Below, one piece after another: positions 1 through 10,720 of a DNA stretch of 60,000 nt (positions are counted from its first letter, which is position 1; every line of letters starts with the position of its first letter). The stretch is from Rhizobium etli 8C-3 (lineage in GTDB: Bacteria; Pseudomonadota; Alphaproteobacteria; Rhizobiales; Rhizobiaceae), in assembly GCF_001908375.1 (NCBI RefSeq), contig NZ_CP017241.1, positions 1 through 60,000 on the forward strand, read 5' to 3'. A model generated the notes under the pieces. It saw only the letters and a list, made by a program, of their open reading frames with translations, did no database searches and was not told where the DNA came from. The translations under genes and the position numbers were made by a program.

Positions 1-72
1 AAGCCAGACCGGAGGAGGGGAGAGAGTTTCGCCGTCGAGGACTCTCATGATTTTCCGGCGTGTTTCGCTCAA
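1..72 (-). CDS. hemE: Uroporphyrinogen decarboxylase HemE, N-terminal fragment
   Basis: Only the first 24 codons lie in the window; the gene runs off the left edge. The minus strand reads MSETRRKIMRVLDGETLSPP followed by PVWL, the typical HemE N-terminus that precedes the MRQAGRYLPEY motif of the family. HemE decarboxylates uroporphyrinogen III to coproporphyrinogen III in heme synthesis in the cytoplasm. I chose the TTG at 72-70 because an AGGGA ribosome site sits about 8 bases upstream and an in-frame stop lies just beyond; an ATG at 48-46 is the alternative. The gene is divergent from the PPDK regulator across the putative origin. Confidence 0.82.
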   Translation of the reverse strand, partial: MSETRRKIMRVLDGETLSPPPVWL

Positions 73-94
73 GCGCTTCGTCCCTTATAAAAAT

Positions 95-109
95 CTAAAG
101 ATATTTTAA
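95..109. promoter_or_regulatory. CtrA-like binding site in oriC
   Basis: The bases CTAA, seven spacer bases, then TTAA match the alphaproteobacterial CtrA consensus TTAA-N7-TTAA at 7 of 8 positions. CtrA represses origin firing in Caulobacter by binding such sites within oriC. The site sits in the most AT-rich part of the gap, so a chance match is possible. Confidence 0.45.
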
Positions 110-137
110 AAGGTTTCTATTTCTTAGAGTCGGTGTC

Positions 138-150
138 TATCAAGGATTAA
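138..150 (+). promoter_or_regulatory. IHF-like site in oriC
   Basis: TATCAAGGATTAA matches the IHF consensus WATCAANNNNTTR at 12 of 13 positions. It lies between the AT-rich core and the DnaA boxes, the sort of place where DNA bending by IHF is used at bacterial origins. This rests on a sequence match only. Confidence 0.4.
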
Positions 151-293
151 AATCCATCCACTGGTGATGCCAAATGTCACGCATATCGAAGATATCAGGA
201 CAAGATCGGCAGCCTGCCATCGTAGTTTCTTGGAGAAGCTCGAATCCAAAAGTGATTCCAGAAGCTTGCCTCGAAGGCCGAGGTGTTTCCTTC

Positions 294-302
294 TGTGGAT
301 AT
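294..302 (-). other. DnaA box (8/9)
   Basis: TGTGGATAT on the plus strand is the reverse complement of ATATCCACA, one mismatch from the DnaA box TTATCCACA. It has the same orientation as the perfect box 81 bases further on. Confidence 0.6.
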
Positions 303-382
303 CTTGTGTACTCTGGATGAGTTCTTCAGAACGGAACACAAATCCACAGGCCGCCCTGCAGTACCCTCCAGAAAACCCGAAA

Positions 383-391
383 TGTGGATAA
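383..391 (-). other. DnaA box (perfect)
   Basis: TGTGGATAA is the exact reverse complement of the consensus DnaA box TTATCCACA. With the 8/9 box at 294-302 and two 7/9 boxes between them it forms a cluster within 100 bases, as expected of an initiator-binding region. Confidence 0.72.
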
Positions 392-476
392 GGGGTCATG
401 TTTTCCCTTGCCTCAAGCCATGCCGGTCCCTTAGCTCTTTGCCATCCAGTCTTTTCAACAGGCAGCAGAAAATAGC

Positions 477-1298
477 GTGGAGAACCGCACGAACTTCTTC
501 CATCTGCATCTGATTTCTGACTCGACCGGTGAGACTCTGATCTCAGCCGGCCGTGCTGCTTCCGCCCAGTTCAAATCTGCCCAAGCGGTCGAACACGTCT
601 ATCCGTTGATCCGCAATCGCAAGCAGCTGCTTGCGGTTCTCGATGCAATCGACAGCGAGCCAGGCATTGTTCTATACACGGTCGTCGATCGGGAACTCGC
701 TGCGTTGATCGATGAGAGATGCGTGGAGATGGGTGTAGCCTCCGTCAACGTGCTGGAGCCTGTAATGGCCGCTTTCCAGCTTTATCTGGGGGCTCCGCTG
801 CGGCGTCGGGTCGGCGCACAACATGTCATGAATGCCGGCTATTTCGCGCGCATCGAGGCGCTCAACTTCACGATGGACCACGACGACGGGCAAATGCCCG
901 AGGACTACAACGACGCCGACGTCGTCATCATCGGTATCAGCCGTACGTCCAAGACGCCGACGAGTATCTATCTCGCCAATCGCGGCATCAAGACAGCGAA
1001 CATTCCGATCGTCTATGATGTGCCTTTGCCGGAAGCGCTTCTCACCGCAACCAAGCCGTTGATCGTCTGCCTCATAGCAACGACGGATCGGATATCCCAG
1101 GTGCGTGAAAACCGGATCCTGGGAGCAACGCCCGGCTTCGATCGCGGTCAGTATACGGATCGCGCCGCGATCTCCGAAGAACTGAAATATGCCCGCTCGC
1201 TTTGTGCGCGGCACAATTGGCCCTTGATCGATGTGACCCGTCGCTCCATCGAGGAGACGGCGGCCGCCATCGTTGCCCTGCGCCCCAAGCTGCGCTAA
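477..1298 (+). CDS. Pyruvate, phosphate dikinase regulatory protein (PSRP/DUF299)
   Basis: A 273-residue protein of the DUF299 family. These proteins are bifunctional: an ADP-dependent kinase that inactivates pyruvate phosphate dikinase (or PEP synthase) and a phosphate-dependent pyrophosphorylase that reactivates it. The P-loop-like stretch GISRTSKT is at residues 153-160 and the N-terminal [10 protein letters not shown] motif at 10-20 is typical. The start is a GTG at 477, because upstream in-frame codons do not extend the family similarity; the ribosome site is weak. It is the first gene to the right of the putative oriC and likely tunes PEP/pyruvate interconversion, in keeping with pckA elsewhere in the window. 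Confidence 0.9.
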   Translation: MENRTNFFHLHLISDSTGETLISAGRAASAQFKSAQAVEHVYPLIRNRKQLLAVLDAIDSEPGIVLYTVVDRELAALIDERCVEMGVASVNVLEPVMAAFQLYLGAPLRRRVGAQHVMNAGYFARIEALNFTMDHDDGQMPEDYNDADVVIIGISRTSKTPTSIYLANRGIKTANIPIVYDVPLPEALLTATKPLIVCLIATTDRISQVRENRILGATPGFDRGQYTDRAAISEELKYARSLCARHNWPLIDVTRRSIEETAAAIVALRPKLR

Positions 1299-1332
1299 GC
1301 GCGGACATCATGAACCACGAGCAAAGAGACGC

Positions 1333-1932
1333 ATGACATCGAAACTGATTCTTGCCTCCTCCAGTCCATTCCGGCAAATGCTGCTTAAGAATGCCGGCCT
1401 GGAATTTGAAGCACATGCGGCAAAGATAGACGAGCGCGCAATCGAAGCACCGCTCGAACGGGAGGGGATATCTCCAGATACCGTTGCTCTGGTGCTTGCA
1501 AGGGCTAAGGCAGACGAGGTGAGCGGTCGGTTTCCGGACGCTCTCGTCATCGGTTCGGACCAGACAATGTCGCTCGGCCGTCGTGTGTTTCACAAGCCAC
1601 ACGACATGGCCGCCGCCGCCGATCACCTGAGATTACTTTCGGGACAAACACATCGTCTAAACAGTGCGATCGCCATCATCCGAAATGGTGCACTTCTATG
1701 GGAGCATGTGTCACACGCGTCGCTGACCATGCGCGTCCTGTCGTCGGATTTCATATCGCGCCATCTTTCACGCGTTGGCAACAAGGCGCTCGGCAGTGTT
1801 GGCGCCTATCAGCTGGAGGGGGAGGGTATTCAACTTTTCAGCAAGATCGACGGCGACTACTTCACGATCCTTGGCCTGCCGATGTTGCCGCTGCTCGCGA
1901 AACTGAGGGAATTGGATGCGATCGATGGATGA
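1333..1932 (+). CDS. maf: Maf-like nucleotide pyrophosphatase
   Basis: A 199-residue Maf/HAM1-superfamily protein. Maf proteins hydrolyse non-canonical or canonical NTPs to NMP and are linked to septum control and nucleotide-pool cleansing. The N-terminal LASSSPFR motif (residues 7-14) and the VIGSDQ motif, with an aspartate expected to act in catalysis, are visible. I use the ATG at 1333 rather than an upstream in-frame ATG at 1273, because the family begins directly before the LILASSSP strand. It lies 34 bases after the PPDK regulator and overlaps aroE by 8 bases, so the genes are probably cotranscribed. Confidence 0.88.
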   Translation: MTSKLILASSSPFRQMLLKNAGLEFEAHAAKIDERAIEAPLEREGISPDTVALVLARAKADEVSGRFPDALVIGSDQTMSLGRRVFHKPHDMAAAADHLRLLSGQTHRLNSAIAIIRNGALLWEHVSHASLTMRVLSSDFISRHLSRVGNKALGSVGAYQLEGEGIQLFSKIDGDYFTILGLPMLPLLAKLRELDAIDG

Positions 1933-2785
1933 TTCACGTGAAACATTTGGTCCCAATGCCTTCGTCACCGGCTTCCCGGTGCGGCATTCCCGTTCGCCTT
2001 TGATCCACGGATACTGGCTGAAAAAGCTTGGGATTCGCGGGAGCTACCGCGCGTACGAGGTTGCTCCTGCCGATTTTGCGGCATTCATTGTATCGCTCAA
2101 GGATCAAAGCTCGGGCTTTATCGGCGGCAATGTCACGATCCCGCACAAGGAGATGGCCTGTCAGCTCGCGGACAGGCCGGACGAACTCTCCCAGGAACTC
2201 GGTGCATCCAACACGTTATGGCTGGAGGAAGGAAAACTCCATTCGACAAACACGGACGGCCACGGATTTACCGCAAACCTGAACGAGCGCCACCCTGGGT
2301 GGGATCAGCACGAGATCGCAATAATACTCGGTGCGGGCGGCGCCAGCCGGGCGGTCATACAGGCCGTGCGCGACCGCGGCTTCCGCGAGATCCATGTTGT
2401 CAATCGAACCACTGCCCGGGCGCAGGAACTTGCCGATCGTTTTGGAAAAAAGGTCCATGCGCATCCGATGGCAGCGCTTACGGAGGTCATGAAAGGTGCG
2501 GGTCTGTTCGTCAATACGACATCGCTCGGTATGGACGGCGAAACTGCACCGCCAATCGATTTTTCACCGCTCGATGGTAACGCGGTCGTCACCGATATCG
2601 TCTATGTGCCGCTGAAGACACCTTTACTGAAACAAGCCGAGGAACAGGGTTTCGCGATCGTGGACGGACTTGGTATGCTTCTCCATCAGGCGGTGCCGGG
2701 CTTCCAGAAATGGTTCAGCAGGCGGCCGGTCGTCGATGACGAGCTTCGTGCACTCGTCGTCGCAGATATGAAAGAACACAGATGA
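1925..2785 (+). CDS. aroE: Shikimate dehydrogenase
   Basis: A 286-residue NADP-dependent dehydrogenase that reduces 3-dehydroshikimate to shikimate in aromatic amino acid synthesis. Shikimate-binding SRSP is at residues 22-25, the catalytic lysine lies in NVTIPHK (K75), the catalytic aspartate in NTDG (D111), and the nucleotide-binding loop GAGGA at 136-140. The ATG at 1925 gives the rhizobial N-terminus [10 protein letters not shown]; an ATG at 1916 is also possible. It overlaps maf upstream and coaE downstream by 4 bases (ATGA). Codons 3-7 double as a parS site. Confidence 0.93.
   Translation: MDDSRETFGPNAFVTGFPVRHSRSPLIHGYWLKKLGIRGSYRAYEVAPADFAAFIVSLKDQSSGFIGGNVTIPHKEMACQLADRPDELSQELGASNTLWLEEGKLHSTNTDGHGFTANLNERHPGWDQHEIAIILGAGGASRAVIQAVRDRGFREIHVVNRTTARAQELADRFGKKVHAHPMAALTEVMKGAGLFVNTTSLGMDGETAPPIDFSPLDGNAVVTDIVYVPLKTPLLKQAEEQGFAIVDGLGMLLHQAVPGFQKWFSRRPVVDDELRALVVADMKEHR
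1930..1945. other. parS centromere site (15/16)
   Basis: TGATTCACGTGAAACA differs from the canonical ParB-binding palindrome TGTTTCACGTGAAACA at one position. It lies inside the first codons of aroE and over the maf stop codon, about 1.5 kb from the oriC candidate. Bacterial parS sites cluster near the origin and load ParB for segregation. Confidence 0.85.
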
Positions 2786-3393
2786 TCCGGATCGGTCTCA
2801 CGGGTTCCATCGGGATGGGGAAAACGACTGCGGCAAAGCTCTTTGCCGAAGCCGGCATTCCTGTCAATGATTCCGATGCCGTGGTCCATGAGCTTTATGC
2901 CGGCGAGGCAGCGCAGTTGATCGAAGCCGAGTTCCCGGGCACGGTTAGGAACGGCGTCGTCGACCGTCAGGAACTTGGCCGTCAGCTTTCGCGCCGACCG
3001 GATGGGTTCAAAACGCTCGAAGCAATCGTCCATCCGCTGGTTCGCCAGCGCGAAACGGAGTTCATCGAGCGCGAACAGGCGCGAGGATCGGAAATCATCC
3101 TGCTCGATATCCCGCTGCTTTTCGAAACTGGTGCGGAGACCCGAGTCGACATAATCGTGGTCGTGAGCTGCGATCCACAGGTTCAGCGCGACCGGGTGCT
3201 TGCGCGACCGGGCATGACCGAGGAAAAATTCAATATGATTCGCTCGCGGCAGACACCGGACGCCGAAAAGCGGGAGCGTGCCGATTATGTCATCGACACC
3301 GGGCACGCCATGGAAATCACGCGCGCGAGGGTGAGTGAAATCATCTCCGACCTGAAAGCGCGGATCGCGAAAGGAGATTTCCAGAATGCGTGA
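2782..3393 (+). CDS. coaE: Dephospho-CoA kinase
   Basis: A 203-residue P-loop kinase catalysing the last step of coenzyme A synthesis, ATP-dependent phosphorylation of the 3'-hydroxyl of dephospho-CoA. Walker A GSIGMGKT is at residues 8-15 right after the first strand, and the family [10 protein letters not shown] motif follows near residue 30. Full length for the family. Its start overlaps aroE by 4 bases and its end overlaps dnaQ by 8, so it is translationally coupled in the maf-aroE-coaE-dnaQ operon. Confidence 0.92.
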   Translation: MIRIGLTGSIGMGKTTAAKLFAEAGIPVNDSDAVVHELYAGEAAQLIEAEFPGTVRNGVVDRQELGRQLSRRPDGFKTLEAIVHPLVRQRETEFIEREQARGSEIILLDIPLLFETGAETRVDIIVVVSCDPQVQRDRVLARPGMTEEKFNMIRSRQTPDAEKRERADYVIDTGHAMEITRARVSEIISDLKARIAKGDFQNA

Positions 3394-4099
3394 GATCATT
3401 TTCGATACGGAAACCACCGGTCTCGACAGCCGGATGGACCGCATCATCGAAATCGGCGGCGTCGAACTTTTGAACCATTTCCCGACCGGCCGCACGATCC
3501 ATATCTATATCAATCCGGGAGATCAGAAAGTCCATCCCGATGCGCTCGCCGTCCATGGCATAACCGACGAGTTTTTGAAGGACAAGAAGCCTTTCTCCGA
3601 CGTGGTTGAAGAGATCATCGACTTCTTCGGTGACGCAAGGTGGATCGCGCACAACGCGACCTTCGATATGGGTTTTGTCAATGCCGAGCTCGCGCGCCTT
3701 GGCATACCGCCGATTCTGCCAGAAAGGATGGTCGATACGCTTTCTCTCGCTCGGCGCAAACATCCAATGGGACCGAATTCCCTCGATGCCCTCTGCCGCC
3801 GCTACGGTATAGACAACTCACACCGTACAAAACACGGTGCACTGCTCGACTCCGAACTGCTTGCCGAGGTCTATATTGAGATGATCGGCGGGCGCCAGAC
3901 CGCACTCGGTTTGAGCATTGCGGCAACAAGCGGGGCAGGTGACGCCGAGATTGTTCTGGAAGAGGCCGTAGACATCGGTTTGGAGCGGCCCCGGCCACTT
4001 GCACCGCGCCTGAGCGAAGCGGAAGCTCAGGCTCACGATGCGTTGGTTGCCGCGCTCGGCAACAAAGGCATCTGGGCCAGATACGATCGTCCAAACTAA
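3386..4099 (+). CDS. dnaQ: DNA polymerase III epsilon subunit (3'-5' proofreading exonuclease)
   Basis: A 237-residue DEDDh exonuclease, the proofreading subunit of the replicase. Exo I FDTETTGL carries D7 and E9, Exo II HNATFD carries D94, and Exo III carries H150 and D155 in HGALLD. The residues after about 185 form the variable tail that binds the polymerase alpha subunit. It is the last gene of the maf-aroE-coaE-dnaQ run and faces secB across a strong hairpin. The coaE-dnaQ-secB order is a familiar rhizobial arrangement. Confidence 0.93.
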   Translation: MREIIFDTETTGLDSRMDRIIEIGGVELLNHFPTGRTIHIYINPGDQKVHPDALAVHGITDEFLKDKKPFSDVVEEIIDFFGDARWIAHNATFDMGFVNAELARLGIPPILPERMVDTLSLARRKHPMGPNSLDALCRRYGIDNSHRTKHGALLDSELLAEVYIEMIGGRQTALGLSIAATSGAGDAEIVLEEAVDIGLERPRPLAPRLSEAEAQAHDALVAALGNKGIWARYDRPN

Positions 4100-4102
4100 A
4101 AA

Positions 4103-4125
4103 TGCCCGGGCTTTTGACCCGGGCA
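4103..4125 (-). terminator. Rho-independent terminator between dnaQ and secB
   Basis: A perfect 8-bp stem (TGCCCGGG / CCCGGGCA) with a 7-base loop. On the minus strand it is followed by TTTTT, so it is best as the secB terminator; it may also slow transcription arriving from dnaQ. Confidence 0.75.
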
Positions 4126-4150
4126 CCGCAGTCAAGTCAGGTATTTCGAA

Positions 4151-4627
4151 TCAGTTGGTCTGCACCTTTGCGCGCGTCTGCTCTTCGGCGACGCGTTGCG
4201 CAAACATCTGTGCGAAGTCGATCGGGTCGATCATCAGCGGCGGGAAACCGCCATTGCGCGTAACATCGGCAATAATCTGGCGGGCAAACGGAAAGAGCAT
4301 GCGCGGGCATTCGATGAAGAGGACCGGCAGCATGTGTTCTTGCGGGAAGCCGGCAACGCGGAAGACGCCGCCGTAAACGAGCTCGGCATGAAAGACCGTC
4401 TTTTCGCCATCCTTGGCTTCGGCGTTGAGCGACAGCACAACGTCGAAATCCGTATCGGAAAGCGGATTGGCGTTGACGTTGACGTTGATATTGATCGCCG
4501 GCGCCTTGTCGCGCGCTTGAAGCGAACGCGGCGCACCCGGATTTTCGAAGGAAAGGTCCTTCGTGTACTGAGCGAGAATGGTGAGGCTCGGGCTTGTCGT
4601 GCCGCTGCCGTTGTTTTCATCAGCCAT
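4151..4627 (-). CDS. secB: Protein-export chaperone SecB
   Basis: A 158-residue SecB, the cytoplasmic tetrameric chaperone that holds preproteins unfolded and hands them to SecA. The family segments are visible: the acidic N-terminus, the [10 protein letters not shown] motif, the alternating INVNVNAN strand, and the [18 protein letters not shown]-terminal region. I use the ATG at 4627, which has GAGGAAA upstream, instead of an upstream in-frame start at 4648. It is convergent with dnaQ and sits 81 bases downstream of fxsA on the same strand. Confidence 0.94.
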   Translation of the reverse strand: MADENNGSGTTSPSLTILAQYTKDLSFENPGAPRSLQARDKAPAININVNVNANPLSDTDFDVVLSLNAEAKDGEKTVFHAELVYGGVFRVAGFPQEHMLPVLFIECPRMLFPFARQIIADVTRNGGFPPLMIDPIDFAQMFAQRVAEEQTRAKVQTN

Positions 4628-4708
4628 TGGATTTTCCTCGAGGGGCATTGGATGGTGCCGCCATCTATCATTTCGGCAAAAGGCTTACAACCCTGGGCGA
4701 ATCGGTCT

Positions 4709-5218
4709 CTACTCGCCGAGCCGCTTGCCTGCCCAGGGAGATTCTTTGTTAGGCTCGCGGCTATAGTCGTCCTCGTCAAGATCAACGACTTTCGAATCCG
4801 GCTTGGATTTGTCGCTGAATCCGGAAGATTGCGAGCCGGTAAAGCCCCTCTTTGCGTCAACGATAACGAATCGCTTGCGGATGTAGTTCCAGGCAAGATC
4901 ACGAACCGCCGGGATGAAAAGCGCGATTGCGATTATGTCTGAAATAAATCCCGGGATGATGAGAAGCAGCGACGCGATGACGAACATGGCCGGCCGCAGA
5001 AGCTCCCGGCCCGGAACTGCGCCGTTTCGCCCCTCGCTCGACATGCGCTGCAGGATGCCTATTCCCTGGCGGCGAAGCAGTGCCATACCGATCACAACAC
5101 TCAAGACGACGAGACCAAGGGTCGCCAGCAGGCCGACCGCGCGCCCGACGATCACGAAGCCCGCTATCTCCGCCAAGGGCAGCAGCAGCACAAAACCTGG
5201 AAGCATTGCAAGTCGCAT
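4709..5218 (-). CDS. fxsA: FxsA family inner-membrane protein
   Basis: A 169-residue membrane protein of the FxsA family. E. coli FxsA overproduction relieves exclusion of phage T7 by F plasmid PifA; the normal role is unclear. The sequence shows N-terminal hydrophobic segments (about residues 4-24 and 27-47), another pair around residues 73-98 with the LLIIPGFISD motif, and a charged cytoplasmic tail of about 60 residues that ends with many Asp, Glu and Lys. The ATG at 5218 is preferred; a GTG at 5236 is in frame. It is divergent from timA. Confidence 0.85.
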   Translation of the reverse strand: MRLAMLPGFVLLLPLAEIAGFVIVGRAVGLLATLGLVVLSVVIGMALLRRQGIGILQRMSSEGRNGAVPGRELLRPAMFVIASLLLIIPGFISDIIAIALFIPAVRDLAWNYIRKRFVIVDAKRGFTGSQSSGFSDKSKPDSKVVDLDEDDYSREPNKESPWAGKRLGE

Positions 5219-5344
5219 GGTCTCTCCAACCGGCACTCGCCGGGCCTCGATTGCAATCGCAAGATTGCGGCTATTTGAATCATCTGTCTATGCGGACTAT
5301 ATGGGAGTACAAATCATAGATGTTAACGGTGGCTGCGGCACGAT

Positions 5345-6046
5345 ATGAGTTCAAACGACTTCATCACTTTGTTTTTCCTTGTGGCGGCGGTGCTGATTTT
5401 TTTCCAGCTCCGCAGTGTTCTGGGACGCCGCACGGGAAATGAGAAGCCGCCGCGCGATCTCTTTACGCCGCGCGATGCCGCCGGTCCTGAGCATACCGAA
5501 GCCGGCAAGGTCGTGACGCTCCCCCGCCGCGATACGCCTGCAGAAGAAGAAGGTCGCTTTGCAGTGGTCGACGCCTTTGCGCCCCCTGGCACGCCGCTCA
5601 ATGAGCCTTTGCGTGCGCTCAGTAAAGCCGATCCATCCTTCGCACCTAAGGAATTTTTGAACGGCGCGAAGATGGCTTACGAAATGATCGTCATGGCTTA
5701 TGCCGACGGCGACAGAAAGACGTTGAAAAATCTTCTGTCCCGCGAGGTTTATGAAGGTTTCGACGCGGCGATCGCAGATCGCGAGGCAAAGGGCGAAAAG
5801 GTGAAATCCACCTTTGTTGGCATTGACAAGGCTGACATCACACAGGTGGAAGTCAAAGGCAGCGAGGCACAGATTACGATCCGCATTGCCAGCCAGCTGA
5901 TCTCGGCCACCTACGACAAAGCTGACAAGCTGATAGAAGGCGATGTCGAAAACGTTGCCGAAGTCAACGACATCTGGACCTTTGCCCGCGATACGCGATC
6001 GCGCGATCCCAATTGGAAACTCGTGGCAACCGAATCGGAAACATGA
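5345..6046 (+). CDS. Tim44-like domain protein (TimA type)
   Basis: A 233-residue protein with one N-terminal membrane segment (residues 6-22), a Pro/Arg-rich linker, and a Tim44-like/NTF2-fold domain over about residues 95-232. Alphaproteobacterial TimA is the bacterial relative of mitochondrial Tim44 and is thought to be bound at the inner-membrane periphery; its exact role is not settled. It starts the timA-mltA-smr-XRE run; its stop overlaps the mltA start (ATGA). Confidence 0.85.
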   Translation: MSSNDFITLFFLVAAVLIFFQLRSVLGRRTGNEKPPRDLFTPRDAAGPEHTEAGKVVTLPRRDTPAEEEGRFAVVDAFAPPGTPLNEPLRALSKADPSFAPKEFLNGAKMAYEMIVMAYADGDRKTLKNLLSREVYEGFDAAIADREAKGEKVKSTFVGIDKADITQVEVKGSEAQITIRIASQLISATYDKADKLIEGDVENVAEVNDIWTFARDTRSRDPNWKLVATESET

Positions 6047-7161
6047 GTGACGATAAAGCGGGCTTCGTTCTGCAAGCTGTCGGTTTCGATGATCTCAAGG
6101 GCTGGAAGGATGATGATCCCTCCAGCCTTTTTGAAGTCATGGAAGCGTGCCGCCGCCAAATTACCGGTACGAAACCCTACCGCACCGGATCGCTTGGTCT
6201 GAGCACCGAGGATCTTTTGCCTCTGCTCGATGCAGCCCGAAATCGAAAACCCGCATCTGCTTTTGAAGCACGATCCTTCTTCGAGAAGAACTGTCGGCCA
6301 TATTCCATCAGGAAAGCGGACGGCAGCCCGGGCTTCGTCACCGCCTTCTACGAACCGGAAATCGCCGTTTCAGACAGGCTCGATTCCACCTATCGCTTCC
6401 CCTTCTACCGCCGACCCGATGATCTGGTCGACCTCGACAACAGCAACCGCCCCGCAGGCCTCGATTCATCCTATGCCTTTGGTCGCCTCAAGGATAAAGA
6501 GATAAGCGCCTATCCCGACCGGCAGGCGATCGACCAAGGCTTTCTTGACGGTCGCGGCCTTGAAATCGCCTGGGCGAAATCGAAGGTCGATGTCTTCTTC
6601 GTGCATGTGCAGGGCGCGGCGCGACTGCGTTACCCGGATGGACGCACGGCGCGTATCACATATACGGCCAAAGCCGGGCATCCTTTCTCCGCTATCGGCA
6701 AGCTGTTGGTCGATCGCGGTGAAATCAACCGGGCGAACGTTTCCATGCAGTCGATTCGCGCCTGGCTCGCAGCGCATCCGGAGCAGGTGGATGAGGTTCT
6801 CTGGCACAATCGGTCCTATATCTTCTTCCGCGAGGCGCCGGTTGACGCTTCTGAAGCTGGACCAGTTGCTGCCGCGAAAGTGCCGTTGGTCGCTGGACGT
6901 TCGCTTGCGGTCGACCGCCTCATACACACCTTTGGTTTTCCCTTCTTCATCCGTTCCGAAAGCCTGACCCATCTTGATAAGGGCAGGCCGTTCCAGCGCT
7001 TGATGCTTGCCCTGGACACCGGCTCGGCGATCATCGGCCCGGCGCGTGGCGACATTTTTACGGGTTCCGGCGATGAAGCGGGCGAACTGGCGGGTACGGT
7101 CCGTAACGATGCGGACTTTGCCATCCTCATTCCGAACGCTGCGGCTGGAAGATTCGGCTGA
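6043..7161 (+). CDS. mltA: MltA family lytic murein transglycosylase
   Basis: A 372-residue MltA. The family cuts the glycan strands of peptidoglycan to leave 1,6-anhydroMurNAc ends. The 3D-type catalytic region is near the C-terminus: LDTGSAI with D325, then RGDIFTG with D337, followed by the GDEAGELAG motif. The start at 6043 overlaps timA by 4 bases. The N-terminus (MSDDKAGFVLQAVGFDDLKG) has no signal peptide or lipobox, odd for a periplasmic enzyme, and no upstream in-frame start restores one (the ATG at 6013 adds only METRGNRIGN). The stop shares one base with the smr start. Confidence 0.87.
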   Translation: MSDDKAGFVLQAVGFDDLKGWKDDDPSSLFEVMEACRRQITGTKPYRTGSLGLSTEDLLPLLDAARNRKPASAFEARSFFEKNCRPYSIRKADGSPGFVTAFYEPEIAVSDRLDSTYRFPFYRRPDDLVDLDNSNRPAGLDSSYAFGRLKDKEISAYPDRQAIDQGFLDGRGLEIAWAKSKVDVFFVHVQGAARLRYPDGRTARITYTAKAGHPFSAIGKLLVDRGEINRANVSMQSIRAWLAAHPEQVDEVLWHNRSYIFFREAPVDASEAGPVAAAKVPLVAGRSLAVDRLIHTFGFPFFIRSESLTHLDKGRPFQRLMLALDTGSAIIGPARGDIFTGSGDEAGELAGTVRNDADFAILIPNAAAGRFG

Positions 7162-7724
7162 TGACGAGAGACCGCAAGCTCAGCACGGACGAGAGAATTC
7201 TGTGGGGCAAGGTTGCGCGCAGTACGCGGCCGCTCGCTGGCAAGAAAGGCGAGTTCACTGAACTCGATGCCTTTCTTGTGGAAACCGAAGCCGAACTCGG
7301 GAATGGCGAACAGAAATCGTCTTCCGAATCAAAAATGCAAGCTGCAGCGCTTCCCGCGACAGCCAAACAGCCTTCCGGCACCCACCATCCACTGGAGCGG
7401 CCAGTCAGACGCAAGATCGCTAAAGGCAGGCTGGCGCTAGAGGCGCGTATCGATCTGCATGGCCTCGTACAAAGCGAAGCCCATGTCATGCTTCTCGATT
7501 TCCTCATCCGTGCGCATGAGCGCGGCATGCGTCATGTGCTGGTGATCACCGGCAAGGGCAGTTCGATGGGGAGCGAAGGTGCGTTGAAGCGGGCTGTACC
7601 ACTTTGGTTTTCGAAACCGGAATTCCGCTACCTGATCTCGTCTTACGAGGCGGCTGCGCACCACCACGGCGGTGAGGGCGCGCTCTATATCAGGCTCTCC
7701 CGGCGACAGGGGGACAGGTCATGA
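7161..7724 (+). CDS. Smr/MutS2 C-terminal domain protein
   Basis: A 187-residue protein with a basic N-terminal half and a Smr domain over about residues 93-185. The hallmark motifs are DLHG (98-101) and TGKG (130-133), with HHHGGEGALYIRL at the end. Smr domains are nucleases or nucleic-acid binders, now often tied to cleavage of mRNA on collided ribosomes or to recombination control. Its specific substrate is not visible here. It overlaps mltA by one base and the XRE regulator by 4 bases, so it is translationally coupled to both. Confidence 0.87.
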   Translation: MTRDRKLSTDERILWGKVARSTRPLAGKKGEFTELDAFLVETEAELGNGEQKSSSESKMQAAALPATAKQPSGTHHPLERPVRRKIAKGRLALEARIDLHGLVQSEAHVMLLDFLIRAHERGMRHVLVITGKGSSMGSEGALKRAVPLWFSKPEFRYLISSYEAAAHHHGGEGALYIRLSRRQGDRS

Positions 7725-8098
7725 CACCGTTCGGCGAGGCTGTTCGAAAGCTTAGGGCGCGCAAAGGCGTGTCGCAGAAGCAGATGGCAGCGGCGCTCAA
7801 CGTCTCGCCTGCCTATCTCTCTGCACTCGAACATGGAAGACGCGGCTTGCCGACCTTCGACCTGCTTCAGCGGATCGCCGGCTATTTCAACATCATCTGG
7901 GACGAAGCTGAGGAACTCTTCCTGCTCGCCCGCGCTTCGGACCCGCGCGTGGTGATCGATACCGCAGGTCTGCCTCCCGAATATACGGCTTTTGCCAATC
8001 GTTTGGCGGGCCGGATTCGACACCTTGACAGTGCAGCTTTGGCCGAGCTCGCGGCTACGCTTGAAAATCTCGGCAAAGCTGACGGAAAAGCGTCATAA
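7721..8098 (+). CDS. XRE-family helix-turn-helix regulator
   Basis: A 125-residue protein whose first 60 residues form a Cro/C1-type HTH (LRARKGVSQKQMAAALNVSP, then YLSALEHGRRG). The remaining half is helical with no recognised sensor domain. It is the last gene of the timA-mltA-smr run and lies 133 bases upstream of gyrB on the same strand. Its targets are unknown; conserved synteny next to mltA and gyrB hints at envelope or replication control, but that is inference. Confidence 0.85.
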   Translation: MTPFGEAVRKLRARKGVSQKQMAAALNVSPAYLSALEHGRRGLPTFDLLQRIAGYFNIIWDEAEELFLLARASDPRVVIDTAGLPPEYTAFANRLAGRIRHLDSAALAELAATLENLGKADGKAS

Positions 8099-8171
8099 TC
8101 CCCTGCTTTATGCCGGATTCCCGGGCTCTGCCATTGGGAACGGCGCCCAAAAACCCTATATTCCGAAATGA

Positions 8172-10667
<2,496 letters not shown>

Positions 10668-10681
10668 TCGATTTCTCGTCC

Positions 10682-10708
10682 AAAAAGGCGCGTTCATGGC
10701 GCCTTTTT
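10682..10708. terminator. Bidirectional terminator after gyrB and nitroreductase
   Basis: AAAAAGGCGC and GCGCCTTTTT form a 10-bp stem around a 7-base loop. The run of T on either strand makes it work for gyrB (plus) and for the convergent nitroreductase (minus). Confidence 0.85.
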
Positions 10709-10720
10709 GTTTCGGCAGGA

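Larger units (their letters stand above)
73..476. other. oriC: Putative chromosomal replication origin (oriC)
   Basis: This 404-base gap lies between divergent hemE and the PPDK regulator. It has an AT-rich core (about 83-155), a perfect DnaA box at 383-391, weaker boxes at 294-302 (8/9), 312-320 and 340-348 (7/9 each), a CtrA-like site at 95-109 and an IHF-like site at 138-150. GANTC sites for CcrM methylation occur at 127-131, 242-246 and 254-258, with another at 40-44 inside hemE. In Caulobacter and Sinorhizobium meliloti the chromosomal origin is next to hemE. A parS site 1.5 kb away supports the call. Short ORFs in this gap match nothing recognisable and are not annotated. Confidence 0.8.
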
